From: CAVQNQ01 sp963714205
Lineage (GTDB): Bacteria; Acidobacteriota; Terriglobia; Bryobacterales; Bryobacteraceae
NCBI GenBank assembly: GCA_963714205.1
Contig: CAVQNQ010000002.1
Location: forward strand, 372,001 to 436,000
Length of the DNA stretch: 64,000 bases
Direction of reading: 5' to 3'
A program made the translations under genes and the position numbers. The notes beneath the pieces are model-generated. The model did no database searches. It was not told the origin of the DNA and saw nothing but the letters and a program-made list of their open reading frames with translations. Every line of letters starts with the position of its first letter. The first letter of the stretch is position 1. Positions 19,498 to 30,535 of the stretch are shown here, in pieces.

Positions 19498-21218
19498 TAC
19501 ACTCCGCGGGTGCCGTTTTCGAGAAACGCCCGCAGGCGATGGCTGCGGCTGGGATGCCGCAGCTTGCGCAATGCCTTGGCCTCGATCTGCCGGATGCGCT
19601 CGCGCGTCACCGCGAAATTCTGGCCCACCTCTTCGAGCGTGTGCTCGCTGCCGTCCTCCAGCCCGAATCGCATCTTGATGATCTTCTCCTCGCGCGGTGT
19701 GAGCGTCTTGAGCACCTGGGCCGTCTGTTCGCGCAGATTCAGGTCGATGACCGCGTCGGAGGGCGAAATCCCGCGCTGGTCCACGATGAAATCGCCCAAA
19801 TGGGACTCCTCTTCCTCACCGATAGGCGTCTCGAGTGAAATCGGCTCCTGCGCCACGCGCAGCACCTTGCGCACCTTCGAGACCGGCAGTTGCAGCCGTT
19901 TGGCGAGCTCCTCGTTGGTGGGCTCGCGGCCCAGTTCCTGCACCATCTGGCGCGAGGTGCGGATCAGCTTGTTGATGGTCTCGATCATGTGTACCGGAAT
20001 GCGTATGGTACGCGCTTGGTCGGCGATAGCCCGCGTGATGGCCTGCCGTACCCACCAGGTGGCATAGGTCGAGAATTTGTAGCCGCGCCGGTACTCGAAC
20101 TTGTCCACCGCCTTCATCAGCCCGATGTTGCCTTCCTGGATCAGATCGAGGAATTGCAGCCCGCGATTGGTGTACCGCTTGGCGATGCTCACCACCAGGC
20201 GGAGATTCGCCTCGATCAGCTCTTTCTTGGCCGCTTCGGCCTCCTGATGGGCCTTGAGGATGATCTCCACCGTGCGCCGCAACTCGGCAGCCGACGCCCC
20301 GAACTGCTCCTCGAGCTGCTGCAGGCGCTGTCCGTAGAAGCGCTGCTCCTTGCGCAGCTCGCGGATGCCTTCCGCGCGCGCCCCCGGCCAGGTCTCGAGC
20401 TTGCGCTGCACGCGCGCGACCTCGCGCTCCACCGGCATCAACTCTTCCACCGCCCCGCGCACTCGGTCGATGAGGTGCCGGATCACGGGGCTTTGAAAAC
20501 GGATCACCCGCACCAGGCGCGAGGTCCGCACGATCAGCCGCCCCAACTCCCACAATTGCCGCCGGTACTGCTTGGGCTTCATGCCACGCGGGATGGCTTG
20601 CAGCTTCTGCCGGCATTGCAGGATGCGCCGGTAATGCCGCGCGATTTCCTCGCTCGCGCTAAGGAACTCCTGACGCTTTTCCTCCACCAGTTCGTCCGTC
20701 AGGATGGGATCGGAGATCTGAATCACGTCGCGCGCCGAAAGCGCGTCCTTCGAGATCTCCTCGCCCATGGCCAGGACTTCATGGACCACCAGCGGCGCGC
20801 GGGAGAGCGATTTCAAGACCGTGTTCTGGCCGCGCTCGATGCGCCGCGCGATCTCCACCTCGCCCTCGCGGGTGAGCAGCGGAACCGTGCCCATTTCCCG
20901 CAGGTACATGCGGACGGGGTCGTTGACCTTCTCGCCGACGCCGGCGGCCAGCTCCAGATCGAGTAACTCGTCTTCCTCGAGCTTCTTCTCGAAGTCTTTG
21001 GCTTCCTCGAGGATCTCGATGCCAGCCCCATCCAGGCCGGCCAGGACATCCTCCAGTTCGGCGCCCGCGGAAAGATCGCCCGGAAGGATCTCGCTGACCT
21101 CGTCGTACAGGACAAAGCCCTTCTCTTTGCCCATCTGCACGAGGCGCTGTAACCCATCGAATTTGTCGTCAAGCGCCACTGAAGCCCCGCACTCCCGGCG
21201 TACGTTGATCCCAAACAT
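19497..21218 (-). CDS. rpoD: Primary RNA polymerase sigma factor (sigma-70)
   Basis: It directs core RNA polymerase to housekeeping promoters. The 573-residue protein has a short N-terminal region 1.1, region 1.2 (VNDPVRMYLREMGTVPLL), a charged non-conserved region (about 170-320) and the hallmark region 2 (DLIQEGNIGLMKAVDKFEYR, then YKFSTYATWWVRQAI). Region 3 begins RTIRIPVHMIE, and region 4 has the helix-turn-helix FAVTRERIRQIEAKALRKL. The complete region 1.2 and the length mark it as the primary factor, not a stress paralogue. It follows dnaG by 42 bases on the same strand, the core of the classic macromolecular-synthesis operon without rpsU. Confidence 0.96.
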   Translation of the reverse strand: MFGINVRRECGASVALDDKFDGLQRLVQMGKEKGFVLYDEVSEILPGDLSAGAELEDVLAGLDGAGIEILEEAKDFEKKLEEDELLDLELAAGVGEKVNDPVRMYLREMGTVPLLTREGEVEIARRIERGQNTVLKSLSRAPLVVHEVLAMGEEISKDALSARDVIQISDPILTDELVEEKRQEFLSASEEIARHYRRILQCRQKLQAIPRGMKPKQYRRQLWELGRLIVRTSRLVRVIRFQSPVIRHLIDRVRGAVEELMPVEREVARVQRKLETWPGARAEGIRELRKEQRFYGQRLQQLEEQFGASAAELRRTVEIILKAHQEAEAAKKELIEANLRLVVSIAKRYTNRGLQFLDLIQEGNIGLMKAVDKFEYRRGYKFSTYATWWVRQAITRAIADQARTIRIPVHMIETINKLIRTSRQMVQELGREPTNEELAKRLQLPVSKVRKVLRVAQEPISLETPIGEEEESHLGDFIVDQRGISPSDAVIDLNLREQTAQVLKTLTPREEKIIKMRFGLEDGSEHTLEEVGQNFAVTRERIRQIEAKALRKLRHPSRSHRLRAFLENGTRGV

Positions 21219-21260
21219 TGTACATCACGGCGCGGCGGATAACAGGCCGCATTCGGGGGA

Positions 21261-23009
21261 TCATCCGACGGCCTCGCGCGGCCTTTCCAGCCGCTGCAAT
21301 TCCACTGCCAGGCGCAGCGCTTCGGCCATGTCGCCGGCGCGCTCGGCTTCCTTCACCCGCGCTTTCAACTGCGCGCGGCGGAACTGTTCCTCTGACCGGC
21401 GGATGCGCTCCAGACACTGTTTCCCGAATTCCGGCACCGTCTCATGAAGTTTCGCTTCTTCGGAGAACAGCACCTCCGCCAGAAGGCTCTGATCGCCTTC
21501 CTCCAGCCGCGCGTTGACCGCCTCGAACGTGACCGGCTCTCCCGCGGCCGCCATCGCCAGCACGGTCTGAAAGATCCGGCGCGTGACCAGGCGGTTGAGA
21601 ACCTCGAATCCCGCGAGCTCCGCCAGCAGCGCCTGGTTGCCTCCGTCTTCCGCCAGCAGCGCCGCCAGCAGCCCTCGCTCGTCGGCGCGCACCGGCTCGC
21701 GCGGCCGCTCGATGCTCTTTTCCTGCCGGTCCGCCGCGGATTTCCGGAAACTCTCAATCACCGCCCCGTCGCTCACCCCGACATAGCCCGCCAGGTCGTG
21801 CGCCACCGCCAGCCGCTCCAGCCGGTCAGGAATGCGCTGCACCGCCGGAAGCAAAAATTTCAGCACCGCCACCACGCCCTCGCTGGTGTGCGCATCGAAC
21901 CGCGCGCGCGCCCGGTCCGCCAGCCAGTAAAAATACCCCTTGGCGCCGTTCAGCCGTTCCCGATAGGCCTCGGCGCCGCGCTGCTGGCAGAACTCGTCCG
22001 GATCCAGTTCGCCCTCGAGATCCATGATGCGCACCTGCATGCTCTCGTCCAGCAGCAGATTGATCGACCGTTCCGCGGCCGCCGCGCCCGGAGCGTCCGG
22101 ATCGAAGTTCACCACGATGTGCTGCGAGTGCCGTTTCAAAGCCTGGACCTGCGGCGTAGTCAGAGCCGTCCCGCAGCTTGCCACCACGGCCGGGAAGCCC
22201 GCCGCCGACACGCCGATCGCATCCATGTAGCCTTCCACCAGAATCACCCGGTCCTCTTTGCGCACCGCCTCCTTGGCCCGGTGCAGGTTATACAGCACGT
22301 GGCTCTTTCTATATATCGGCGTTTCGGGCGAATTCAAATACTTGGGATTATCCTCCGCCGCCAGGGCACGCCCTCCAAAGGCTATGACGTGGCCCGATTC
22401 GTTGTGGATGGGAAACATCAGGCGGTTGCGGAACGAGTCGTAGAAGCTTCCGTCGTCGCGCTTGCGCACCAGTCCCGAAGGCTCCAGCCGGTCCGCCTGG
22501 AAGCCGCGTGCCTCGAGCAGCCGCACCAGCGCGCGGCCCGCGCGGTCCGCGTATCCCAACCCGAACTTCTCGATGGTCTCGGGCGCCACGCCGCGCTTCG
22601 CCAGGTACCCACGCGCCGCTTCTCCCGCGGGCCCGGCCAAGTTGGCGCGGAACTGCTCCTGGGCCAGTTCGTGCATCTGCAAGAGTGTCTCGCGCAGCCG
22701 GGACTCCTCGTCGGCATACTGCGAGCGCTTGGGCATCGGGATGCCGTAGCGCTCTGCCAGGCTCTTGAGGGCCTCGTAGAAGCTGACGTGCTCCATTTCC
22801 ATCACGAAGCGGATGGCGTCCCCCTTGGCATGGCAGCCGAAGCAGTAATAAAACTGCCGGGCCGCGTGCACCGAAAAGGAAGGCGTCTTTTCGGAATGAA
22901 ACGGGCACAAACCGGTGTACCGGTAGCTGCTCGATTTGCGCAGCCGGACGTATTCGCCGACCACGCTCACAATGTCCACCGAGGTTTTCAGCTGCTCGAC
23001 GAAGTCCAT
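21261..23009 (-). CDS. dnaG: DNA primase
   Basis: It makes RNA primers at the replication fork. From the ATG at 23009 it has 582 residues: an N-terminal CHC2-type zinc finger (CPFHSEKTPSFSV with CFGCHAKGD), then the TOPRIM catalytic core with VILVEGYMDAIGVSAAG and the DPDAPG acidic motif. A weaker C-terminal helicase-binding domain ends in a charged helix. An open frame reaches a GTG at 23036, but MDFVEQLK is the usual primase start. The gene is upstream of rpoD and probably co-transcribed. Confidence 0.95.
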   Translation of the reverse strand: MDFVEQLKTSVDIVSVVGEYVRLRKSSSYRYTGLCPFHSEKTPSFSVHAARQFYYCFGCHAKGDAIRFVMEMEHVSFYEALKSLAERYGIPMPKRSQYADEESRLRETLLQMHELAQEQFRANLAGPAGEAARGYLAKRGVAPETIEKFGLGYADRAGRALVRLLEARGFQADRLEPSGLVRKRDDGSFYDSFRNRLMFPIHNESGHVIAFGGRALAAEDNPKYLNSPETPIYRKSHVLYNLHRAKEAVRKEDRVILVEGYMDAIGVSAAGFPAVVASCGTALTTPQVQALKRHSQHIVVNFDPDAPGAAAAERSINLLLDESMQVRIMDLEGELDPDEFCQQRGAEAYRERLNGAKGYFYWLADRARARFDAHTSEGVVAVLKFLLPAVQRIPDRLERLAVAHDLAGYVGVSDGAVIESFRKSAADRQEKSIERPREPVRADERGLLAALLAEDGGNQALLAELAGFEVLNRLVTRRIFQTVLAMAAAGEPVTFEAVNARLEEGDQSLLAEVLFSEEAKLHETVPEFGKQCLERIRRSEEQFRRAQLKARVKEAERAGDMAEALRLAVELQRLERPREAVG

Positions 23010-23160
23010 GGCGGCCCTGGGGACATTATCCCGCACGGAGCGTGTAGACGCCGTTAATTATCCCTTGCTAACTGAAGTAAACTTGCCTGGAGATAAGGAT
23101 TTTCCCTTAGGCTGGAAATATGCCGCTGGTGAGGATTCTCGAAGATCTCTGCGGTAGGCG

Positions 23161-23709
23161 TCAGCAGAGTTCGTAGTGGCGCAGAATCTCCACCCAGCGG
23201 TTTTGCGCTTTCAGCAGCAGTTCCACCACCTCCCGGATGGCGCCCGCGCCTCCGGAGGCGTGGGTTACATAGTGCGCCGCGGCCTTGACTTCCGGCCGGG
23301 CATTGGCCGTGGCGATGGCCAGGCCCACGCGGTGCAAGATCACCACGTCGGTGAGGTCGTCGCCTACGTACGCCACCTGGCTCAAGTCGATTCCCGCCTT
23401 GGCCATGATCTCCTCCAGGATCGGGATCTTCTCGATATGCCCCTGGTACACGTACGACATGTTGACCTGGCGGGCGCGCTCCTCGGTGGCCGGCGACAGG
23501 CGGCCGCTGATCACGCCGGTCTTGATGTCCTTCCAGCCCAGCCATTGCAGCGCGATGCCGTCCTGGGTGTCGAAGCCCTTGGTTTCGGCCATATTCCCTT
23601 GGCCGTCCGGTACGTAGTAGAGCTTGCCATCGGTGAGGACGCCGTCCACGTCCATCAGCAACAGCTTGATCTTAGCGGCTTGCGAAGTGATGTCGATTTC
23701 TCGCTTCAT
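23161..23709 (-). CDS. kdsC: 3-deoxy-D-manno-octulosonate 8-phosphate phosphatase, KdsC family
   Basis: KdsC removes phosphate from KDO-8-P, a step in making the sugar that links lipid A to LPS core. The 182-residue HAD protein has the nucleophile motif MDVDGVLTDG, the KdsC-specific strand (KLYYVPDGQG), the VISGR threonine/serine region and YVGDDLTD. It has no cap domain, as expected for the tetrameric KdsC family. The ATG at 23709 overlaps the stop of the sugar kinase (ATGA), so the two are translationally coupled. No other KDO genes are in the window; a related HAD phosphatase of sugar metabolism cannot be excluded given its kinase partner. Confidence 0.85.
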   Translation of the reverse strand: MKREIDITSQAAKIKLLLMDVDGVLTDGKLYYVPDGQGNMAETKGFDTQDGIALQWLGWKDIKTGVISGRLSPATEERARQVNMSYVYQGHIEKIPILEEIMAKAGIDLSQVAYVGDDLTDVVILHRVGLAIATANARPEVKAAAHYVTHASGGAGAIREVVELLLKAQNRWVEILRHYELC

Positions 23710-24788
23710 CTCTGTATCCTTGCCGATCCGCCCCTGGCGAACGAGCGCACGTCGTCCAGCGTGGCCATGGTGGTGTCGCCGGGGAAAGTGGTGAGCAGCG
23801 CGCCGTGCGCCCATCCCAGCTTGACCGCGTCCTCCGGGGATTCGTTGGCCAGCAGCCCGTAGAAAAGTCCCGATGCGAAGCCGTCTCCGCCGCCCACGCG
23901 GTCGTGTATATCCAGTTCGGCCGTGGGAGCGGTATAGTTCCGGCCGTTAATCCAGGCCACCGCGCTCCAGCTGTGGTGGCTGGTGGAATGCACATCGCGC
24001 AGCGTGGTGGCCACCACCTTGATGCGCGGGTACTTCTCGATCACCTGGTCGATCATGCCAAAAAACACGCTGGGGTCCAGCTTGTTCTTGGCCGCCACTT
24101 CAGGCCCGGCCACGCCCAGTCCCCTTTGCAAATCTTCCTCGTTGCCCACCAGCACATCCACGTTTTCGACGATCCGGTTCAACACGGTAGCGGCGCGCTG
24201 CTCGCCTCCCGATATGCCCCACAGTTTAGCGCGGTAGTTCAGATCGAAGGAGACCACCGCGCCCGCGCCTCTGGCCGCCTCGATAGCTTCCACGATCAGC
24301 TCGGAGGTGGTCGGCGAAAGCGCCGCGAAGATGCCGCCGCTGTGGAACCAGCGCACGCCGCCCGCGAAGATGGCCTGCCAATCGAAATCGCCCGGTTTCA
24401 GGCGCGCCGCGGCTTCGTTCGAGCGGTTGTAGAAGACCACCGGGCCGCGCACGCCCCAGCCGCGGTCGCTGTAGACGGTGGCCATGTTCGGACCGGTCAC
24501 GCCATCGTGCCTAAAGCGCTTATAGAAGGGCCGGACGCCCATCGCGCGCACCCGCTCCGCGATCAGATCGCCGATCGGGTAATCCACCATCGCGCTGGCG
24601 ATCCCCGTGCGCAGGCCGAAACAATCGGCCAGGTTGGCGGCGCAGTTGAATTCGCCGCCGCTGACATGGATCTGGCACGTGGTGGCCTTGCGGAAGGGCA
24701 CAATTCCGGGATCCAGGCGGTGGACCAGAGCACCCAGCGAGAGGAAATCGAGCGCACCATCCGGACGGATATTCAGACCATGGGTCAT
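23706..24788 (-). CDS. PfkB-family sugar kinase, probably 2-keto-3-deoxygluconate kinase
   Basis: The 360-residue protein has the ribokinase/PfkB fold: an early GGEFNCAANLA (substrate-binding glycines), then NYRAKLWG near the middle. Near the C-terminus is the catalytic DRVGGGDGFASGLFYGLL, where the second aspartate is the general base. Residues around NYRAKLW and VGNEEDL match KDG kinases better than fructokinases, which is an inference. Upstream lies gnd and downstream kdsC, so the operon handles sugar acids or sugar phosphates. With 6-phosphogluconate dehydrogenase beside it, a pathway through gluconate-type sugars is plausible. Confidence 0.8.
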   Translation of the reverse strand: MTHGLNIRPDGALDFLSLGALVHRLDPGIVPFRKATTCQIHVSGGEFNCAANLADCFGLRTGIASAMVDYPIGDLIAERVRAMGVRPFYKRFRHDGVTGPNMATVYSDRGWGVRGPVVFYNRSNEAAARLKPGDFDWQAIFAGGVRWFHSGGIFAALSPTTSELIVEAIEAARGAGAVVSFDLNYRAKLWGISGGEQRAATVLNRIVENVDVLVGNEEDLQRGLGVAGPEVAAKNKLDPSVFFGMIDQVIEKYPRIKVVATTLRDVHSTSHHSWSAVAWINGRNYTAPTAELDIHDRVGGGDGFASGLFYGLLANESPEDAVKLGWAHGALLTTFPGDTTMATLDDVRSFARGGSARIQR

Positions 24789-24827
24789 ATTCTTCTCCGA
24801 AGTAATCGAGCTGTCGATGCCGCGCCG

Positions 24828-26285
24828 CTACACCGTATACGTACCGGCGGCGACGTTTCCGCCCTTGCCGGTCCAGTTGGTGTGGAAGAACTGGCCGCGC
24901 GGCCGGTCCACCCGCTCGTATGTGTGAGCGCCGAAGTAATCGCGCTGCGCCTGCAAGAGATTCGCCGGCAACCGCGCGCTGCGGTACCCGTCGTAGAACG
25001 CCAGCGCGGTGGTGAACGCGGGCACCGGAACACCCGCCGTCACGGCCGTCGCCACCACGTGCCGCCAGGAGTGCTGGCTGGATTCGATCACGTCCCGGAA
25101 GTATCCGTCCAGCAGCAGGTTGCTCAGGTTGGGATCGCGGTCGAAGGCGGCTTTAATCTTGCTAAGGAATGCCGAGCGGATGATGCATCCCGCGCGCCAC
25201 ACCATGGCGATGCCGCCGTAGTTGAGGTTCCAGTGATACTCCTTGGCCGCCTCGCGCAACAGCATGAAACCCTGGGCGTAGGAAACGATCTTGGAAGCCA
25301 GCAGCGCCTGCCGGATATTCTCCACGAACAGCGGGCGGTCGCCCTCGAATTTGAATTTCGGTGCGCTCAGGATCTTGGAGGCGGCCACGCGGGCGTCCTT
25401 CATGGCGCTCAGGCAGCGCGCGTACACGGCCTCGCCGATCAGCGTCACGGGCATCCCCAGGTCGAGCGAGGAGATGCTGGTCCACTTGCCGGTGCCCTTC
25501 TGGCCGGCGGTGTCCAGAATGAGATCCACCACGGCCTCGCCGTTTTCGTCCTTGTAGCCCAGGATGTCGCGCGTGATTTCGATCAGGTAGCTGTCCAGCT
25601 CGCCGCGGTTCCATTCGTCGAACACGCCGTACATCTCGGCATTGCTCATGCCCAGGCCTTCCTTGAGCAGTTGGTAGGCCTCGCAGATGAGCTGCATGTC
25701 ACCGTATTCGATGCCGTTGTGGGTCATCTTCACGAAATGGCCCGCGCCATCCTCGCCCATCCAGTCGCAGCAGGGCTCGCCCGATGGGGTCCGGGCGCAG
25801 ATCGCCTGGAAGATGTCCTTCACCAGCGGCCATGCGGCGGGGCTGCCGCCCGGCATCATCGAAGGGCCGAAGCGCGCGCCCTCTTCGCCGCCCGAAACGC
25901 CCGTCCCGACGTACAGCAGGCCTTTGCTCTCAAGGTACTTGGTCCGGCGGATGGTGTCCGGGAAATGCGAGTTGCCGCCATCGATGATCAGATCGCCCGG
26001 CTCCAGGTGGGGCAGCAACTGCTCGATGAAATCGTCCACGGCCTTGCCGGCCTTGACCATCAGCATGATTTTGCGCGGCCGCTTGAGAAGAGCGACTGTC
26101 TCCTCGATGGAGTGCGCGCCGATGATGGTCTGTCGGCCCTTGGCGGCGTCGTTGAGGAATTCATCCACCTTCGCGACGGTTCGATTAAAGGCCACCACCG
26201 TATAGCCGTGGTCGTTCATGTTCAAAATGAGATTCTGACCCATCACGGCCAGACCGATCAGTGCGATGTCAGCGGTTGGTTCCAT
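24828..26285 (-). CDS. gnd: 6-phosphogluconate dehydrogenase, decarboxylating
   Basis: It oxidises and decarboxylates 6-phosphogluconate to ribulose 5-phosphate, making NADPH. The 485-residue length is that of the homodimeric long form. Motifs are the N-terminal dinucleotide site ALIGLAVMGQNLILNM, then IIDGGNSHFPDT, the substrate site GVSGGEEGARFGPSMMPGG and the catalytic lysine in HFVKMTHNGIEYGDMQLI. The C-terminal domain (GQKGTGKW) is intact. The gene heads the gnd/kinase/kdsC operon on the minus strand and is divergent from tilS across 189 bases. Confidence 0.97.
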   Translation of the reverse strand: MEPTADIALIGLAVMGQNLILNMNDHGYTVVAFNRTVAKVDEFLNDAAKGRQTIIGAHSIEETVALLKRPRKIMLMVKAGKAVDDFIEQLLPHLEPGDLIIDGGNSHFPDTIRRTKYLESKGLLYVGTGVSGGEEGARFGPSMMPGGSPAAWPLVKDIFQAICARTPSGEPCCDWMGEDGAGHFVKMTHNGIEYGDMQLICEAYQLLKEGLGMSNAEMYGVFDEWNRGELDSYLIEITRDILGYKDENGEAVVDLILDTAGQKGTGKWTSISSLDLGMPVTLIGEAVYARCLSAMKDARVAASKILSAPKFKFEGDRPLFVENIRQALLASKIVSYAQGFMLLREAAKEYHWNLNYGGIAMVWRAGCIIRSAFLSKIKAAFDRDPNLSNLLLDGYFRDVIESSQHSWRHVVATAVTAGVPVPAFTTALAFYDGYRSARLPANLLQAQRDYFGAHTYERVDRPRGQFFHTNWTGKGGNVAAGTYTV

Positions 26286-26474
26286 GTCCTGTCTCCCCTT
26301 ACTCGGATTCCGCGGTCGGGCCGCGCGCGTCGCGCACCAAACATATAGCTGGGGCGGCAGCGCGGCTCACAGCGTCGTGAATATTGCAGATGACAATCTC
26401 ACTTATAACACGCGGTCCGCCGCACACCCAAGCGCGGCGCTCTGCCCGGCCGCCGGTTTTGCTAGCCTTCGAGT

Positions 26475-27869
26475 ATGCTCGAACGCGTGGCCTCGGCGAT
26501 CTTGCGCTACCGGATGTTCGAGGCCGGTGAGCGTGTGGCCGTGGCGGTCTCCGGAGGCGCGGATTCCGTGTGTCTGCTCCACGTGCTGCGGGAATTGGCT
26601 GCGCGCTGGGATCTGCGCTTGAGCGTGCTGCACCTGAACCACCGGCTGCGCGGCGAAGAATCCCGCCGGGATACCGAATTCGTCGCCAATCTGGCGGCCC
26701 AACTGGGATTGCCGGCGGCGATTCGCGAGGTGGATGTGGCGGCCTCGCCCGGAAACCTGGAACAGGCCGCGCGGGAGGCCCGCCTGGCATTCTTTCGCGA
26801 GGCCATCGCCGGCGGCGCGGCCGGCAAAGTGGCCGTCGGCCACACCCGTTCCGACCAGGCCGAAACCGTGCTATTCCGCTTCCTGCGCGGGGCCGGATCG
26901 GCGGGTCTGGCCGGCATCCGGCCCGTCACGTCCGATGGCATCGTGCGGCCCCTGCTCGCCATTGCCCGCGCCGAAGTGGAGGAATTCCTGCGCGCCCGCG
27001 CCATCCCGTGGCGGGAGGACTCGTCCAACCGCAGCCTGGAATTCGCGCGCAACCGTATCCGCCACGAGCTGCTCCCGCAACTCGCGCGGGAGTGGAATCC
27101 GGCCATCGGCGAAACCCTGGCGAATACCGCCGATTGGGCGTGGGCCGAAGAGGAGTACTGGGGAAAGGAACTCGAAAGGCTGAGCGCCAGCCGGCTTTCC
27201 GAACACCAGGGCGCCGTGCTCATGCGCGTCGACGATTTGCGCGACCTGCCGCTGGCCGCCGCCCGGCGTCTCGTGCGCAGGGCCATGGAGCGGGTGAAGG
27301 GGGATCTTCTGGGCATCGATTTCCAGCACATTGCCGCGGTGCTGGACCTCGTTTCGTTGGCCGAAGGCCATGGCCGCGTGCAGGCGCCGGGACTCGATAT
27401 CTTCCGCTCTTTCGAGTGGCTGCGGATCGCCCGGCGCGTCACAGATTCGCTCCAATCCCGCGACTATCGTGTGAAGGCGTCCGTTCCGGGCGTGCTGCGC
27501 GTGCCCGCCCTGGGAATTGCCGTCTCTCTGGAACTGATTGAAAATCCGGAACCTTCCTGCCCGCTCGATTGCGTATATAATAACAGTGGAACAAGTTGGC
27601 TGGATGGTAGCAAAGTGGCCGGTCCCCTGGAGTTGCGGAACTGGCGGCCTGGGGATCAGTATAGGCCTGTCGGAAGTGCCGGCGAGGAGAAGATCAAGAC
27701 TTTCTTCCAGGAGGCCCATATTCCACTTTGGGAACGGCGGCACTGGCCGGTTCTAACTGCCGGGGAATCTATTGTTTGGGCGAGAAAGTTCGGCCCGGAC
27801 GCGCGGGTGGCGGCGGGGCCGGGCTGCCGCTCGCTCCTCGCGGTCCGGGAGCTCGATCCCTGGCTGTGA
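26475..27869 (+). CDS. tilS: tRNA(Ile)-lysidine synthase
   Basis: TilS attaches lysine to C34 of tRNA-Ile(CAU), changing its codon reading from AUG to AUA; it is essential in most bacteria. The PP-loop ATPase motif SGGADS is at residues 26-31, and LNHRLRGEES and VGHTRSDQAETVLFR follow, with the conserved RPLL about residue 157. The TilS C-terminal domain is present (LELRNWRPGDQYRP, then KKIKTFFQ-like EEKIKTFFQEAHIP). The length of 464 residues is normal. ftsH follows 76 bases later on the same strand, an arrangement conserved in many bacteria. Confidence 0.95.
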   Translation: MLERVASAILRYRMFEAGERVAVAVSGGADSVCLLHVLRELAARWDLRLSVLHLNHRLRGEESRRDTEFVANLAAQLGLPAAIREVDVAASPGNLEQAAREARLAFFREAIAGGAAGKVAVGHTRSDQAETVLFRFLRGAGSAGLAGIRPVTSDGIVRPLLAIARAEVEEFLRARAIPWREDSSNRSLEFARNRIRHELLPQLAREWNPAIGETLANTADWAWAEEEYWGKELERLSASRLSEHQGAVLMRVDDLRDLPLAAARRLVRRAMERVKGDLLGIDFQHIAAVLDLVSLAEGHGRVQAPGLDIFRSFEWLRIARRVTDSLQSRDYRVKASVPGVLRVPALGIAVSLELIENPEPSCPLDCVYNNSGTSWLDGSKVAGPLELRNWRPGDQYRPVGSAGEEKIKTFFQEAHIPLWERRHWPVLTAGESIVWARKFGPDARVAAGPGCRSLLAVRELDPWL

Positions 27870-27945
27870 GCGGGGTCCCGGAACAAGCGGGAATCGGGAA
27901 CGCGTTGACGGCGTCTAAAGAGTGTGGACCGGCTAGGGAGGTTTC

Positions 27946-29856
<1,911 letters not shown>

Positions 29857-29860
<4 letters not shown>

Positions 29861-30519
29861 TCCCCCGTTTTCCGGTCTACCTGTTCGATCTCGATGGAAC
29901 CCTGCTCGATTCCGCCGAGGATATCTGCGGCGCGGTGCTCCAGACCGTGGAAGGCGCCGGGGGCGGCCCGCTGCCGTTCGAGTTTCTAAAGGGCTATATC
30001 GGGTTTCACCTGCTCGACCTGTTCCACGACATCTTTCCGCGCTACACGGACGCGCAGATCGATGCCCTGATCCAGCAATACCGCGTCCATTATCTATCGC
30101 GCGGCCATAAATCCACGCGGCTCTACCCCGGCGTGATGGAGGCCCTCGAAGTGCTTGGCGGACGCAAATCCATCGCCACCACCAAGGGCACTCCCACCAC
30201 CCGTTTGGTCCTCGAACAGTTCGGGCTGCTGCGGTTTTTCGACCACGTGCAAGGCACCGACGGCTTCCCCTGTAAACCCGCGCCGGACGTGATTCTGCGC
30301 TGCCTGGAAGCCTTCGCGGTCCAGCCGGGCGAGTGCCTGATGGTCGGCGATTCGACGGCCGACATGCAAGCCGGCCGCCGCGCCGGCGTGAAGACCTGCG
30401 CGGTGCGCTACGGCTACGGCAACCCGGCGGACCTGGCCCGCTGCGAGCCGGACTACTGGCTGGACGACTTGCGCGGCCTAGCCGGGGCCGGGCACCGTCA
30501 CCCTCCTGTGATATGCTGA
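29857..30519 (+). CDS. HAD-family phosphatase, phosphoglycolate phosphatase type
   Basis: The 220-residue protein starts VIPRFPVYLFDLDGTLLDSAE, with the nucleophile motif DLDGTLLDS. It continues with a helical cap (about 18-85), the TTKG threonine motif, the lysine in PCKPAP and the MVGDSTADMQAG acidic motif. The layout is that of phosphoglycolate phosphatase, but the HAD superfamily is broad and the substrate is not fixed by sequence. It begins at a GTG that overlaps the ftsH stop (GTGA). In the uncorrected sequence its frame is continuous with the first part of ftsH, which is an artefact of the ftsH frameshift and not a fusion. Confidence 0.85.
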
Positions 30520-30535
30520 GTGATTCCAACGTCAG

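Noticed and set aside
21444..23057. A 537-residue plus-strand frame opposite dnaG
   Set aside because: It is antisense to primase, with no domain features and a composition typical of a shadow frame.
23805..26348. An 847-residue plus-strand frame opposite gnd and the sugar kinase
   Set aside because: It runs antisense to two clear enzymes and has no domain pattern.
27576..27581. A perfect TATAAT inside tilS as a promoter for ftsH
   Set aside because: It is 365 bases before ftsH, inside coding sequence, and has no good -35 box.
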